From Ovis canadensis (taxonomy: Eukaryota; Chordata; Mammalia; Artiodactyla; Bovidae), in the NCBI RefSeq assembly GCF_042477335.2, contig NC_091250.1, forward strand, positions 132,219,384 through 132,283,383: 64,000 nt of DNA, written 5' to 3'. The translations under genes and the position numbers were made by a program. Under the pieces are notes generated by a model. The model was not told the origin of the DNA and ran no database searches. It saw only the letters and a program-made list of their open reading frames with translations. Shown piece by piece: positions 11,601-30,964 of this stretch; the stretch's first letter is position 1, and each line of letters starts with the position of its first letter.

Positions 11601-11693
11601 AACAATGCTGAGCATGGAAGGCCCTGCCGCAGCAGGAGACACCCCGTAACAGGCCACGTTAAAGCAGCAACAACACGGCGACCGCACCCTTAC

Positions 11694-11846
11694 CCCTCTG
11701 GAGAAGAGCCTGTGGAAGAAGCCTCTCTTCTGCCTGGGAACTTGCTGACTCATCTTCTCATCTGGCGCTAAAACCACAACTGGCTCGTCCACAGCTGGCT
11801 CGTTTTCACTTTCGTTGATGTCCTTGAAACATTCAGACTCGATCAT
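11694..11846 (-). CDS. GRK4: GRK4 coding exon 15 (residues 516-566), membrane-binding helix
   Basis: These 153 nt encode MIESECFKDINESENEP, a variable linker rich in Val, Asp and Glu, and the conserved QKRGFFHRLFSRG membrane-binding helix. The exon is five codons longer than its human counterpart (51 against 46), which accounts for the whole length difference of the protein. Both ends are in phase 0 and the length is a multiple of three. The human exon is alternatively spliced. Confidence 0.93.
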
Positions 11847-18124
<6,278 letters not shown>

Positions 18125-18224
18125 TCACAGGGGCCAGCAGATACTTTGACAATAAATAATGGAAAAAAGTCTAAAACACAGGGATGGAAGTTACAGCAAT
18201 TCATACTCGGAAACATTTCTATCT

Positions 18225-18765
18225 AAAATTACATGACGCTTGTTCCTTGGAAGAAAAGCTATGACAAACCTAGACAGCATATTAAAAAGCAGAGACATCA
18301 CTGTGCTGACAAAGGTCTAGGTAATTAAAGCTGTGGTTTTTCCAGTAGTCATGTATGATGTGAGAGCTGGACCATAAAGAAGGCTGAGCGTTGAAGAACT
18401 GATGCTTTTGAATTGTGGTGCTGGAGAAGACTCTTGAGAGTCCCTTGGACTGCAAGGAGATCCAACCAGCCCATCCCGAAGGAAATCAGTCCTGAATATT
18501 CATTGGAAGAACTGATGCTAAAGCTGAAGCTCCACTACTTTGGCCACCTGATGCAAAGAGCTGACTCACTGGAAAAGACTGATTGCTGGGAAAGACTGAA
18601 GGCCGGAGAAGGGGAAGACAGAGATGAGATGGATGGACGGCACCACTGACTCGATGGACATGAGTTTCAGCAAGTTCCAGGCGTTGGTGAAGGACAGGGA
18701 GGCCTGGCTGCTGCAGCCCATGGGGTGGCAAGAGTCGGGCACGACCCAGGGACGCAACGACTACA
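18225..18765 (+). mobile_element. BovB LINE 3' fragment in intron 10
   Basis: 540 bp of the 3' part, starting at the equivalent of about 2,710 in the first copy, with small deletions. Confidence 0.9.
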
Positions 18766-19687
18766 GAAGACACGCGCATAATGCAGTTTTCTTCGTCACC
18801 TCGACCACCAGCTTCATTTCATAAACCAAATCCCCCTTAACGTTTGCAAAACAAACTGCTTCCATGTTCAGAATGGACAAACGGTAAATGTACCTTGAAA
18901 TGTCGAAGAATAGACGACAGCTTTTTTTTTAACCTAAATTCAATACAAACATCAAGTTCGACTTTACACATGAAAACAGGAAACCTAACGAGCTGTCTAT
19001 ACGGAAACGAAGAAGCACTTGAGCACTTTATACGCCGTCCCCGGCGTATAAAGAACAGGCACCGCAGCGACTGCCACAGAAACGACGCTGGCTGCCTGCA
19101 CGTGGACAGGACGAGCAAGGCTACTCCACTCCTGGCCACAGCCGGGAGCCACAGGACCAGCCAGGACGGACAAAACGTCTGAGCGGGAGCCCCACGCTGA
19201 GGTGCTCTGCCGCGGCAGCAGGAGCACTGGCAAAGCCTGGTCAAGCCAGACACGCGACCAGGAGCGGGGAACGCACGGAGACGCCCCAGCCACTCCCACC
19301 GGGACATCTCCCAAGGCTGGGGGCAGCGGAACCCAAGAGGGGAGACGTCTGAACCCCTAGTGGCTGCCGTGTGGACACGGTCACCTGGGCAGGTTCCGAC
19401 GCTCGTGCAGGGCCCGATGGAGAGACCGCACTGGAGGAGCGCTTCCTCCCGGGACTGTCAGGAGCCGGAACCAGCCACCCAGGCAAAGGCGAGACGAGCT
19501 GCCCAAGCTGGACTCATTTCAAGAATGGCAGGTTCGTTTAATGCTGGAAAACCAACTGGTGGATTAACCATAGTAAAAAACAAACAACATATAGTCATTT
19601 TGGGAGAAAACGCACTGACAACATTCAAGTGCCATTTTTTAAAAAGAAAAAATTCTTAAATCTTAATTTCTACAAAAGTACTACAGC

Positions 19688-19860
19688 ATGGATTTCCCCG
19701 GTGGTCCAGTGGCTAAGACTTCACACTCCCCTGTATTGGTTCCATCCCTGGTTTGGGAAACCGGATCCCACATGATGTGACTAAAGACCCCACGGGATGC
19801 AACTATTAATACAAGATCCATGTGCTGCAATGAAGACCCAGCACAGACACACACACAAAT
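19688..19860 (+). mobile_element. CHR-type SINE
   Basis: GGATTTCCCCGGTGGTCCAG start and an AATGAAGACCCAGCACAG end. Confidence 0.75.
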
Positions 19861-20199
19861 ATCTAAGTGCTACAGCAGATTCCATACTGCATGGCGATAC
19901 ACTGACAGGCCATCCCTGAGGTCAGAAACAAGGAAAGGATTCCTGTTACAACTTCTAGGAAACACTGGGTTGAATGTCCCACCTGGTGTCCCGAGGCAAC
20001 AAACAGAAACCAAAGGGTCAGGAACTGGAGAGGCAGACAGAGAGTGGTCACCTGCTGAGGGTGTGAGGGTGTGTGCGGAAAGGCCACGACCTCCCAGAAT
20101 GCAGTGGCTTTAGCGAGGTCACAGCCACAAGACCAACTGCGACTGTAACTGAAAGCACAAACCACGAAAGGGAAAAATTAGAAGATGACTTCACTAACT

Positions 20200-20420
20200 T
20201 GAAAACATTTATATTTTATAAAGGACTGGCATAAAAATATACAAAGAACGCTTAAAACTCAACAATAAGGAAAAAAAAACAATTAAAAATGGGCAGAAGA
20301 CTTGAAAAGACACATTACCAAACAAGATAAACAGATGGCAAGTAAGCCCATGAAAAGCGTCGTCAGGGAAATACAAATCAAACAAGAGCCAACGCCGCAC
20401 CTGTGAGAACGACCAGGCAA
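20200..20420 (+). mobile_element. L1 ORF2 fragment
   Basis: Matches the L1 region around AAACTCAACAATAAGG and AATGGGCAGAAGACTTGAA. Confidence 0.7.
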
Positions 20421-20689
20421 GGAGGGCGTGGACTCACGCTGCTGAGAACAAAGCAAGGTGAGACAGGAGAGAAAGAAACAGGAGAGAAGACGCTGCTCTT
20501 ACTGCGAGTTCAACTGAAAATCAGAAGCACCTCTGCTCCCTGCCTAGATGAAGGGGGACGACGGGGAGAGCCCGTTCTGTTCCTAGGAGGGCGCCTCCTG
20601 CTGCTACCCCCGGCCTCACTAACTGGTAGGTCCACCCTGACTCGAGTCCCTCTGAACAAAGTCTACAGTTGGCGGAAAGGCTCGCTCAC

Positions 20690-20727
20690 CGTAATCATCG
20701 AGGAGGATGTTCTCGGGCTTTAAGTCC
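20690..20727 (-). CDS. GRK4: GRK4 coding exon 10 (residues 311-323), catalytic loop
   Basis: A 38-nt exon with a strong CTTGCAG acceptor and a GTGAGC donor. It encodes RDLKPENILLDDY, so it holds the catalytic base Asp312 and the metal-binding Asn317. Its length is not a multiple of three, so skipping would remove the active site and shift the frame. Confidence 0.95.
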
Positions 20728-22155
20728 CTGCAAGGGAAGGAAACAACAACACAAAGTCAGTTATTCAGGGCGCGGCACTGGGCTCCATCGGTTCTGGCGG
20801 AAAGACCTGAAGACACCTCTCCGCTCTGAGAAACGGCAAGTCCGGCAGGTAACCGCGCCTCCGTCTGCGGGTCCGTGGGAGCCCGCGTGTTGCGACAACC
20901 TCCAGTGGCCACGAGGAGGAGTGGGGGCGGGGGGGGGGGGGCTCTACAGACGGCGTGCACAGCACGGGTGCAGAGCTCACCGCTCCGTGTGGCTGCGTGG
21001 GCTTCGCAGGAGGCGATCCAGCCGTGAAACGTGCAGCCCAGCGGTGAGGACTCAGTCCTTGACGAGCCCAGCTCCATTTCTCTCACCATTAACAGACAGT
21101 CAAAAGTGTCAACGGCTGGAAATCCCCCGGACAGGAGGAACTCTGTTTCAGGGCCAGATCCTGGCACTGCCCGCCATCCTCACCTGGAGGACCCGTGCGC
21201 AGCGCCTGCTTCCAGGGGCCAGCATTCAGGGAGGCCAGACCTCGTGGGGGAGCGTGCGGCCCGTGGCACTGCCTACCACAGTTCACTGCCAAGGAGGGCA
21301 ATGCCAAACTTCAGATACATGTGTGTCACCAAAGACTAAAGCATCTGAATGTGACACCTCAAGCTACTCGCTTTCTTCCCTTGGCGAGAAAAAAAGCTAG
21401 TCTTCAGAGGATTTCTGTTTAGCCCTGACTTCACGTGTGGTCCTGTCACGGTGGCCCATCCCCCTCAGCACGGCTGCTCCATCTGCAGCCACGTCTCCAA
21501 GAACCTGCAGAGGAGACTGAGGTCAGCAGGACGGAGCAGCCGTTCCGAGGCACTGGTCCCAGGAGAGTCCCACACAGCCCCGTGCCAGCTCAGGGGGCGG
21601 GGGGCCGCAGACACTGAGACGCCCTGGGCTGGAAGCTGCACGCCCAGAAGAGAGCAGAGTGACGACGCAGGCATGGGGCTCTGCGAGGAAACCCTTCCTG
21701 GGAAGACGTCCCGATACTGTCGCTGGTCTCCCTGGGGAGCAGGGGGCAGGAATGGGTGCCCTCTGCTTGCCCTGCCCAGCCACAAGCAGTCTTGTTTTTT
21801 CTGTATTTAAAGAGTCCTGGTAAATGCTGTTGACAACAAGGTAACCCTCCTTGACATGGGACTTTCACAGGCACAGCCGCATGCACAGGACAGCCGCCCG
21901 CCCGTCTCACCTCAAACGTCTCACCAGGTGCCCTAAAGCCCCATTGCTCCACGCAAGGCCAGCACCGCTCCAGGGCAGCCAACCCAGGGCCCAGGCAGAG
22001 ACCCAGCGACTCCCGGCCGCCTTGCCTGGTGTGGGAAGCTGCCCTAAGCCACTCCCACCAGCTTTGCAGTCAGCTGTCAACCAACCACCAGTCACCTGCT
22101 CCAAAAGGAGACACGCAGTATGTACTGCACAAAATACCAGTCGGTGGCAGCAACA

Positions 22156-22372
22156 ATGGGCTTCCCAGTGGCGCTGGTGGTAAAGAACCCGCCTGCCAAT
22201 GCAGGAGATGCGGATTCAGTCCCTGGGTCAGGAAGATCCCCTGGAGGAGAGCATGGCAACCCACTCCAGTATTCTTGCCAGGACAATCCCATGGACAGAG
22301 GAGCCTGGTGGGCTACAGTCCATGGGTCTCGAAGAGTTGGACACGACTGAGTGACTTAGCACAGCAGCAATG
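22156..22372 (+). mobile_element. Bov-tA SINE
   Basis: Starts GGGCTTCCCAGTGGCGCTGG and ends TTGGACACGACTGAGTGAC. Confidence 0.92.
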
Positions 22373-22689
22373 ACATCAGCTACCTGCTTTGGCGTGCTCA
22401 CTGGATGCCAAGACATGTGCTTAAGCATTTTACACACGTCTCCTGGGACTATCACAGCGTCTCCGGAGGGTGTTTAGACACTCTTGGGGTGTAGGTGCCA
22501 CTCTTAGAGTGCAGCCATGTCACTGGGTCACCTGGATGCCAGGCGACAAGCTGAGGCCAACTCCAAAGTGGCCTGCTCACACCCTGCCCCACACCACACA
22601 CTGGGCATCTGCCAGGGCAGAGCGCCACAGCTCAGGCTACAGAGTGTTGTCCTTTCTCGAGCCTTCCCTCAAAAACCACTTCCCCTGGA

Positions 22690-22858
22690 CCACTTCCTGT
22701 GATCCAGTGGCTAAGGCTCTGAACTGCCATAGCAGAGGACCTGGGGATCCATCCCTGGTCAGGGAACTAGTTCCCACACACTACACACCAGGGTCCTGCC
22801 TCCCACTACGGAGACCGGGCACAGACAGAATACGGAAATAAACAAATATCTTAAAATA
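22690..22858 (+). mobile_element. CHR-type SINE, diverged
   Basis: GATCCAGTGGCTAAGGCTCT and CCCTGGTCAGGGAACTAG blocks. Confidence 0.7.
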
Positions 22859-24391
22859 ATGAACGCCCATCCTGTGTGCCTCTTGGTTTTTCATTTTGGA
22901 GCTGCTAAAATAGGAGAGCGTTTTTATTTGTACCACCTCTGTGCAGAGAGGAAGAGGCTCCCTCTAGGACCTGGTCTGAGGAAAGCTGTCACTGGTGGTC
23001 TCTGAGGAAAGGCAAGGACACGGGCACCTTCCCTGGGAAGCGTGTGTGGGTGCCTTGGAGGCAGAACAGGCCGTCAGAGTCTGAAGGCCATGGCTCATTC
23101 GCTCAACAGACGCTCGGGGGCGCCTCCTGATGGCAGGTCTCGTGGACGCAGTGGGCACGAGAGACCTGCTCAGCCAGTGGGGCAGGCGGGAGCCCAGGGT
23201 GGAAGGCTGGGGAACGGAACCGTCTGACCAGCGCAGGGAATGCATCTCAACACCAGAAGCAGGCCAAGGCGGCTCAGCCGGGCTGAACTGTAACAAGCTC
23301 ACTTCCTCCAGCAGCCACGTGGGAATCTGAGCTCCTCCAGCCCCCCTGAAAGTCCCAGAGTAGCAGCCCGTGCCCCCACCTTCTGCACAACTCATGGTGG
23401 GTGGGACCGTCACCTATCAGCCCGGCCTGCTGTGAGCTGATCCTCAGGAGATACTCAACTTGGCTCCGGGCCACAAAAGACAAAGAAGAAAAATCACATC
23501 AGAATTGGGATGGAGGAAGAGGAAGGTCTTCTAGGAAGTGAGCCAGCCAGGGGGACCGGCCCCAGGACGGGCAACGCGGAGCACTCTGAGGACCAGCCCG
23601 GGGAGGGCGCCTCTAGAAAGCGGCCATCTTTGCACTAGTTCTGCACGATGGCAGGAGGGGCTGGAAAGAAAGGCCTCTGAGAGGGCAGACGCACGAGCAG
23701 GGCAGGCAAGACGACACCGGACAAGCTCCGGGAGAGCAAGCACATCTGAGGTGGACATGACCTCGGCCACTGGCCATGGGAAACACAGAGGGATTGGACA
23801 AATATGCTGGACTGATCTGGGGACCAGATTTGGGGAGGATGTGGGCCAGTGGGGGAGGAGCGGGCAGAGCCCTCGGGAACTGAGAAGGCCAGCTAGACGC
23901 ACCCACTAGGGGACGAGAGCTCACGGCCCACAGGTGGATGCACCGGGCTGAACGCAGGGAGTGGCCTGGGGCGGCCCCGAACAGTGTCAGCGCCCAGGAC
24001 CCCAGCTTCTAAAGGTGGCGGAGGGACTGCTGTCCCTAAAACCCCGATTTATTCATCACACAAAACTAATTCCATCCACGGCATTTAATTTTCTCTACTG
24101 AATTCTAAGATGAAAAAAGTATTAAAATAAGTACAGTTACTTCAGAACATTTGTTATTTTGTTGGAACATCGTCCCCAGTCCTCAGAATAACTGTCAAAA
24201 TATCTAAGGACCTTGGAAACGGGTTCCTCTCGTGCTTGTGAACAGCAAGACAACTTAAATGAAAAGTACTTACCGGAGACGGGAGAGAGCTAGAAAGACG
24301 CCCGAGGTCTGCCCCTGGTCGGCCACACTCCCAGCATGGTGAGGGCACGGCCCCCACCCTGCCGGCCCTCCCGCCCCAGCCCTCCCCCCAA

Positions 24392-24411
24392 CCCCCCCCC
24401 CCCCCCCCCCC
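24392..24411. repeat. Poly(C)20 tract, poly(G) on the GRK4 strand
   Basis: Twenty uninterrupted cytosines, 70 nt inside intron 9 from the exon 9 donor. Confidence 0.9.
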
Positions 24412-24480
24412 GTGGCCCGTGAGGGCCGCGAGGCAGCCGGACGCTCAGGGCGGACAGGCCTCGAGGCTCCCGCGCCCCTA

Positions 24481-24735
<255 letters not shown>

Positions 24736-24897
24736 CTACTTGCCAGCAACAGTCAAACAGTCTGTGTACATCCACAGTGAGAGCACCGAAATGCTGCCTG
24801 CTTTGGGGGAGAAGCGCACCGGGCACCATCGACAGCCTTTACCCGATGAAGAGCTAACAGCTGCTCTGCCCTGAAAGCAGACAACTTCCTAAGTGTC

Positions 24898-25110
24898 TGC
24901 ACGCTCAGTAGCGTCCAACTCTTTGTGACCCCATGGACTGCAGGCCACCCGGCTCCTCTGTCCACGGAATGTCCCAGGCAAGAACGCTGGAGTGGGTTGC
25001 CATTTCCTTCTCCAGGGGATCTTCCCCACCCAGGGATCAAACTCGAGCCTCCCACATCCCCCTGCAGTGGCTGGTGGGCTCTTTGCTGCTGGACCACTGG
25101 GGAAGCCACG
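24898..25110 (-). mobile_element. Bov-tA SINE
   Basis: From CACGCTCAGTAGCGTCCAAC to GGACCACTGGGGAAGCC. Confidence 0.9.
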
Positions 25111-25479
25111 TCTGAGTGAGCAGGCGCCAACCTTCACCACAAACTTGGGGTGGCGCTCCTCAGAGCCACATTCTAGCTGTCGAGGCCGGCACTACCCGCT
25201 TGCGGACTATCTGCGCTAGGCGTGGAGGTCGGTGGAGCAGGGGGTGCGGAGCTGCTCAGCTCCTCTGCACACGGAGCCCATGTACGGGTTTTAAGTGCCT
25301 GTCCAAGCTCTTACCCACTTCCCTGCCGGTCTGCAAGTCAGTTTACACCCGTGAGCACCCCATACGCGCCCTTCTGGGGTTCTGGCTGGCGCTGCGTTTC
25401 ACTCATCTTACCGCCACCACAGCCTGAGGCTCCCAGCCCGTGGACAGGGCACCCCCACTGTTTGGTCAGGGCATCTGTA

Positions 25480-25640
25480 GTTCTTATAGTGTTTTACAGC
25501 TTCCAGTGTAGAAGTCTTGCACGTTTCATTGGATTTTTGTCTTGATTCTGATGTTTCTTAATGCTATTGTAAATGGTTTCAATCGAAGTTTTTTGAACTG
25601 TTTCGTATCTAATTGGTGCCATAGCTAATAACCTGGACCA
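25480..25640 (-). mobile_element. L1 fragment, diverged
   Basis: Resembles the antisense L1 stretch TTAATGCTATTGTAAATGG. Confidence 0.45.
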
Positions 25641-26616
25641 ATTCTCACCAGTTATCTAGAGGGTCTTGGACTGCCTACACACAGTCATGTTGTCGTGGGG
25701 GGTTGGGAAGGGGCCGTGGGGAGGAGGAGGAGATGAAGTCGACAGCAGTACCAGTCAGGACCCCCTCAGGTCAGCCGTAAGCAGAAAGTAAAGAACAGAA
25801 TCAAAGGAAAGGAAAGTATCTCCGGGATCCTGGCAAGAGGCCAGGAGTACAGAAACCAAAATACTGTGTTCCAGTCGAGTGAGCCGTAACTATTATCTAC
25901 GTCCCTTCCGCAGCACCAGGCTGTAGATTCTGGTGTTTGGAGGCAGTTACACAAACATGTTTAAAGCGACTCTAAGACGAGCCCGTTTTATCAAGGCTTC
26001 TCTTGTAAAGCGCGTACGGAAGGCTGGCATGTCACACACATGGTGAAGCCCTGCTGTAAACTAGGCGGCAGCTCTGAAGGCCTGTCTGTCTTGGAAGCTT
26101 TGTGCCCAGCACGAAGCACTGACCTCAGAACTGAGAAGCAAATGACACCATGAAGCCTTTTGTAAGTTGTCTTTCCCTCTCTTCCTTCAACATGTAATTA
26201 GGTGGAGGAAGCAGCTGTGGAGATGAAAACCCCGCTACTTAACACACAGCATGGACCCAGGACCCCTGGGCTCAGCCCTGACCCACAGTGAGGGTGGAGT
26301 CAGGCCTCACACAACTTGGCTTGCTGGCTGAGGGTGAGTTGTGAACCTGCGCCGTCAGAAAGAGGGTGGAGGCAGACACAGATGAGGCCCGAGTGAGGGG
26401 CCAGGCAGAGAAGCATCTTCAAGCCTCTCGCCCAGCTGGGGCTTCGGCCAACTGCAGGGTGAGCCCAGCCGCTGATGCCACCAGGAGGGCAGAGGGTCAG
26501 CGGCAGACTGGGCAGTGCCTGTCTGTGTCCAGGGAGGGCTGGGCAGGGCAGTGCAGCGCTGCTCCTGTACGTCTCCTCTCAGTGGCGGGGCAGTGAACCC
26601 CGCACATGCTCAGCTA

Positions 26617-26844
<228 letters not shown>

Positions 26845-27324
26845 CTAGTTTTTTTAAAAAGAAAAACAACACAACAGTTCATACCCACTTGGCAGTTCTG
26901 AGGCTACAGAGAGAAAAGTGTTCTCCATGACAATTCCCTCTAAGTCAAGAGCAGCGTGGACTCTGTGGGGCCAAGACCACGGCCGCGGCTGGGTCCCCGT
27001 GGGCACTTCCCTCTGACCCTCGGGTCCTTGTTTAAGAAGGGAGCTTATGAACCGCACAGTGACAGCGGAACTCGCTCTGTGAGATCCTGCTGCATCTGCT
27101 TAAATATATCTCCCCGTGTCTTTCTACTTTCTGTACGAGAACAAAAGTTTCTGACAGTAAACATTCTTGATTATTTTAAAATTCAAGAATACGTGTGTGT
27201 CATAGAGTCCACAGACTTTCATGCCTTTACCTAATTAGCTCTTAAAGTAATACTTATATGTTACCTCACATTATGAAAGCTTCCAAACAAAGGTAAGTGA
27301 AGGGAACAGTACAATAAAGCTCCC

Positions 27325-27545
27325 AGCGCCCAGCTTCCCTGGCGGCTCGGTGGTAGAGAACCTGCTCACCAATGCAGGAGCTGTAGGGGACATGACCTTG
27401 GCCCCTGGGTAGGGAAGATCCCTGGAGGAGGAAGCGGCAACCCATCCAGTCTTCTTGCCTGGAGAATCCCCCAGACAGAGGAGCCTGGCGGGCTACAGTC
27501 CTTGCAGTGGCAGGGTCGGCCCCAACTACGCAACTCAACAGCAAC
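27325..27545 (+). mobile_element. Bov-tA SINE
   Basis: CAGCTTCCCTGGCGGCTCGG start; CAGGGTCGGCCCCAACTACG is its diverged 3' end. Confidence 0.85.
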
Positions 27546-27699
27546 CGCCAGCCTTCCAGCTTCCAGGCTATCGACGCAGGCTGTCGAGGTTCCTCTGCCT
27601 GCCGCCGGCCCCACACCCCCCACCTGCACACACACACGCCACACGAGTGCACAGAGGGTTACTTTATTTTTAAAATTTTGATGAAAGTAACTTTGAATA

Positions 27700-27872
27700 T
27701 TTATTTATTTGGCTCTGCCAGCTCTTAGCTACAGCACGTGGGATCTTTGTTGCATTGTGCAGGATCTTGAGGTGGGGCATGGGAAATCTTGTTCCCTGGC
27801 CAGGGATCGAACCTGGGCCTGCTGCACTGGGAGCATGGAGTCTTAGCCGTGGACCACCAGGGAAGTCCCCCA
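27700..27872 (-). mobile_element. CHR-type SINE
   Basis: TTATTTATTTGGCTCTGCCA to GACCACCAGGGAAGTCCC. Confidence 0.85.
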
Positions 27873-29721
27873 GAGGATTACTCTAAAAGTGAATATAAGA
27901 CATGATATGATTTTATCCATTGACCAAAATAATTTTGTGGCAAAATATAAACCTCACTGTGGAAAATATTGAAAGTATTAATAAAGACAATGATAAAATG
28001 CCCAAATTCTAAGATAACTATCGCTGATACTGTACTGTGTAAGCTTTGAAGTGCCCTTTGTACATATATATGTAAGGATATACAGCTTGCTCCCCCACAA
28101 CCTCTGGCTTTTAGGGGAAATTGGGCTTATGTTACAGAACAGATAATATTTTATAATCTTACTATGTGACCATCTTCTCATTGTTAAATGTTCTACAAAT
28201 ACGTGACTACTCCAAAACGCAGTTCATCATTTTGCAACCACGAAGTCTTGGCACATAGTCTTCGCACATGAAGACTTATCACACACTGAAGACAGATTCC
28301 TTCAAGTGGAGTTGCCAAGTCAGAGAGCGAGAAGGGAGAAGGGGTGGGGTGCCAGGCTCTGCAGCCGCTCAGCTGCTGCTCACAGCGATGGTGAAGCAGG
28401 GCTCTTGAGGCCTCTCCAGGAGGAGACCACAGCAGGTCCCCCCTCCCCGATCACACAGCTGGGAGCGGAGGTGCAGGAGCTTGACCTCAGGGGGCGTGGG
28501 TCCCAAGGACGTGCTCTCTCCAACGCCCACCATGCAGGCAACGCTGCTCGCCCAGCCCCTATCCACTGCGCTGGCCTCGGGACCCACCACGGCTGCCTGG
28601 ATAGCTCAGAGCTTGAGTGAAAGCGCTGCTGTTGACCGAATGAGACCGAAATGTTGGCCTTTCACACTGCCCGAAGAGGTGCCGGCATTTAGCAGAGGAA
28701 AGCGCACTGCCGGCATCTGGACTGAAAGGGCCCCAGGTGTCCGCCGAAGTCGCAGGGTTCTAACTGGCATTCCCGCGAGAAGTGGGCCGCCACTGGCCCC
28801 CGCCCGGGCCTGGCGCAGTGCAGCACGCCCAGAACACGTCTGTGAAAATCCACAGCCGTTTGTCCTCCCAGCTGTTTGTTTGGGAGCACCAGTCAATGCG
28901 TTTAAAAAGTGCCATACGAGATCATAAGCACACCGAGTCTTTTCACAACAGTGGAAACTTGCCAACGTGTTTCTGCTGAATCCATTGTTGAGGCCTCTGT
29001 GTGGCCAGACCGCGGGCTTCACAAGAGCCCGGTGCTGGAAGCTTCCTTCCTCTGCTCCTCACAAAGCCTGAGCTCCAACCCCGGAGGCAGCGTGGGGCGG
29101 GTGGCGTGGACTGAGCGCTCCAGAGGCACGCCAGGCGACGGACTCCTCGCAGACGCATCTCCCACCGAGGGCCCAGCACGCTGGGGCAGGGCTCACAGAG
29201 CACCAGGCAGCCTCCAGGGCCACAGCGGGCGCCCCGCGGGCTCTCCCAAGGCTGGCACACCTGCCAGTCCCTCTCGCGGCCACTGTGAGTGATGACAGGA
29301 GGCCCCTGCGGTGTGACTCCTCCCAGGCTGGTGCTGGCCGGGGCTCTTGCCTAGAATTTGGGAGCGCGTGCCGTGTGAATCTCATGCAGACGGCATGCCC
29401 GGCTCTGACCCGGCTCTGACCCAACTCTGGGACTTAGGAAGGCTTGAACTCAAAGTGACCACTCCACTCACTCAACGAGGCCGCTAGCGTCTCCCTCAGC
29501 TGCTGCACAGAGTGTGACGGGACTCTGAGCACCGACCACAGCTGTCTCCAATCCCATTTAAAGACCATCTCTCATGAACTTGTGGGTGGTGTCTTAAGGA
29601 TTTTCCCCAATTTCCATATTTTCTAACACCTTTTGAAGTAGGTGTAAGGTACATACACGTCCAGAGCTGAGTTAAAGAAGCATATCCAATAATACTTAAT
29701 AAAATTTAGCAATATACTCTA

Positions 29722-29936
29722 TGGACTTCCCTGGTGGCTCAGACGGTAAAGCCTCTGTCTACAATGCGGGAGACCCGGGTTCGATCCCTGGGTTGGGAAG
29801 ATCCCCTGAAGAAGGAAGTGGCAATCCACTCCAGTACTCTTGCCTGGAAAATCCCATGGATGGAGGAGCCTGGTAGGCTACAGCCCATGGGGTCGCAAAG
29901 AGTCGGACACGACTGAGCGACTTCACTTTCACTTTC
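29722..29936 (+). mobile_element. Bov-tA SINE, young
   Basis: Near-consensus copy from GACTTCCCTGGTGGCTCAGA to a TTCACTTTCACTTTC tail. Confidence 0.93.
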
Positions 29937-30433
29937 AATATACTCTGTACTACGTGAACTTCCAGGCTAGTCCTCAGTTATAAGAATGGAATAACATGTA
30001 AGAATTAAAGATATTTAAAAAATCATAATAATAAAAATAAAAAAAAAAGAGAGAAAGGAATGGCAAAAAAAAAAAAAAGAATAACAGAAATTCCACCATA
30101 TGGAAACAGAATAATCTTTTCAGTCAGGACAACCTTACTAAAAACTTGAACAAGAACATGAGAAAACAACCTCTTTGAGAACTAAGAACTGAAGTGTAAA
30201 ATCACAAAGATAGTGAATCATTCTCCCCACCACATCTCTGAATTTTTTAAGAGCGTGTACCTTTTGCTCAAAGTTCAATCTTAATTCTTGTGGCTGCTAA
30301 AAGTATACCTAAAATACACAGCAAAGAAATAAATGGATTTATAGAGTTGATACGTTACCTGAAGATCACGCCTTTCCGTGACCCTCTTCGGCTTTTCTAG
30401 AAGTACTGCTCACAGTTGTCAGGTACGACTTAC

Positions 30434-30497
30434 CTCTCCAAACCCGCCTTTCCCCAGGACTCTGTAGTGCCTAAATGTGCTCTTTGTCACCGGTTGC
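30434..30497 (-). CDS. GRK4: GRK4 coding exon 7 (residues 179-200), glycine-rich loop
   Basis: These 64 nt encode QPVTKSTFRHYRVLGKGGFG plus Glu, which opens the kinase domain. GKGGFG at 194-199 is the ATP-binding glycine loop. The acceptor is AATTAG and the donor a consensus GTAAGT. Confidence 0.96.
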
Positions 30498-30964
30498 CTA
30501 ATTAATCACAAGGGAAAAAGAAAGCCTCAGGTCTCACATCACATTGCTATTTGGAAAGAGAAAAATCTACCTAGCCACTGGCCTGGCCTGAGAAGGGGAC
30601 CCGGGGGAGGGTGCCCAGGACCAGCTGCCTGTGCTCAGAGGGAGGCTCCTCAATGGGACAGCTTTCAAGAGACAAGCACATTAACTTTCAAAACTGTGGA
30701 AACACTGAAGACAGACGCAAAATGACCCTGCTGTCCTTACTGCCTGAACTAAGCCCACACCATGAGATCTCTCTGTGTCCTCTTTGGCACAGCTCTTGGG
30801 GCCTCTCAGAAGGCTGGCGAGGGAAATGGCCTTGACAGGGAGCTGCTCTTTGAAGAGAGAACCTCAAAGGCGGTGTTGACACCGTTGCAAGAGAAACCTG
30901 TATGAGCTAGAACTGAAATTTAATAAATCAACAATCATTGTAACAACACTGGTGGCAGCTAACA

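Larger units (their letters stand above)
10471..11693 (-). other. GRK4 intron 15
   Basis: Holds the Bov-tA at 10,540 and a 20-bp tandem duplication at 11,561-11,600. The rest is unique sequence in which I see nothing else. Confidence 0.85.
26845..30433 (-). other. GRK4 intron 7
   Basis: Holds three SINEs (27,325; 27,700; 29,722) and A-rich low-complexity DNA at 30,005-30,080. The GC-rich block at 28,300-29,480 is unique-looking; no exon or repeat was recognised in it. Confidence 0.75.

Noticed and set aside
20669-21400. A 243-codon plus-strand open frame overlapping GRK4 exon 10
   Set aside because: It is antisense to a confirmed exon, has low-complexity composition with a poly(G) region, and shows no recognisable domain.
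29722-29936. tRNA-like A and B box sequences (GGTTCGATCCCTGG and similar) at many places
   Set aside because: They are the tRNA-derived heads of Bov-tA and CHR SINEs. No cloverleaf-complete tRNA gene was found.
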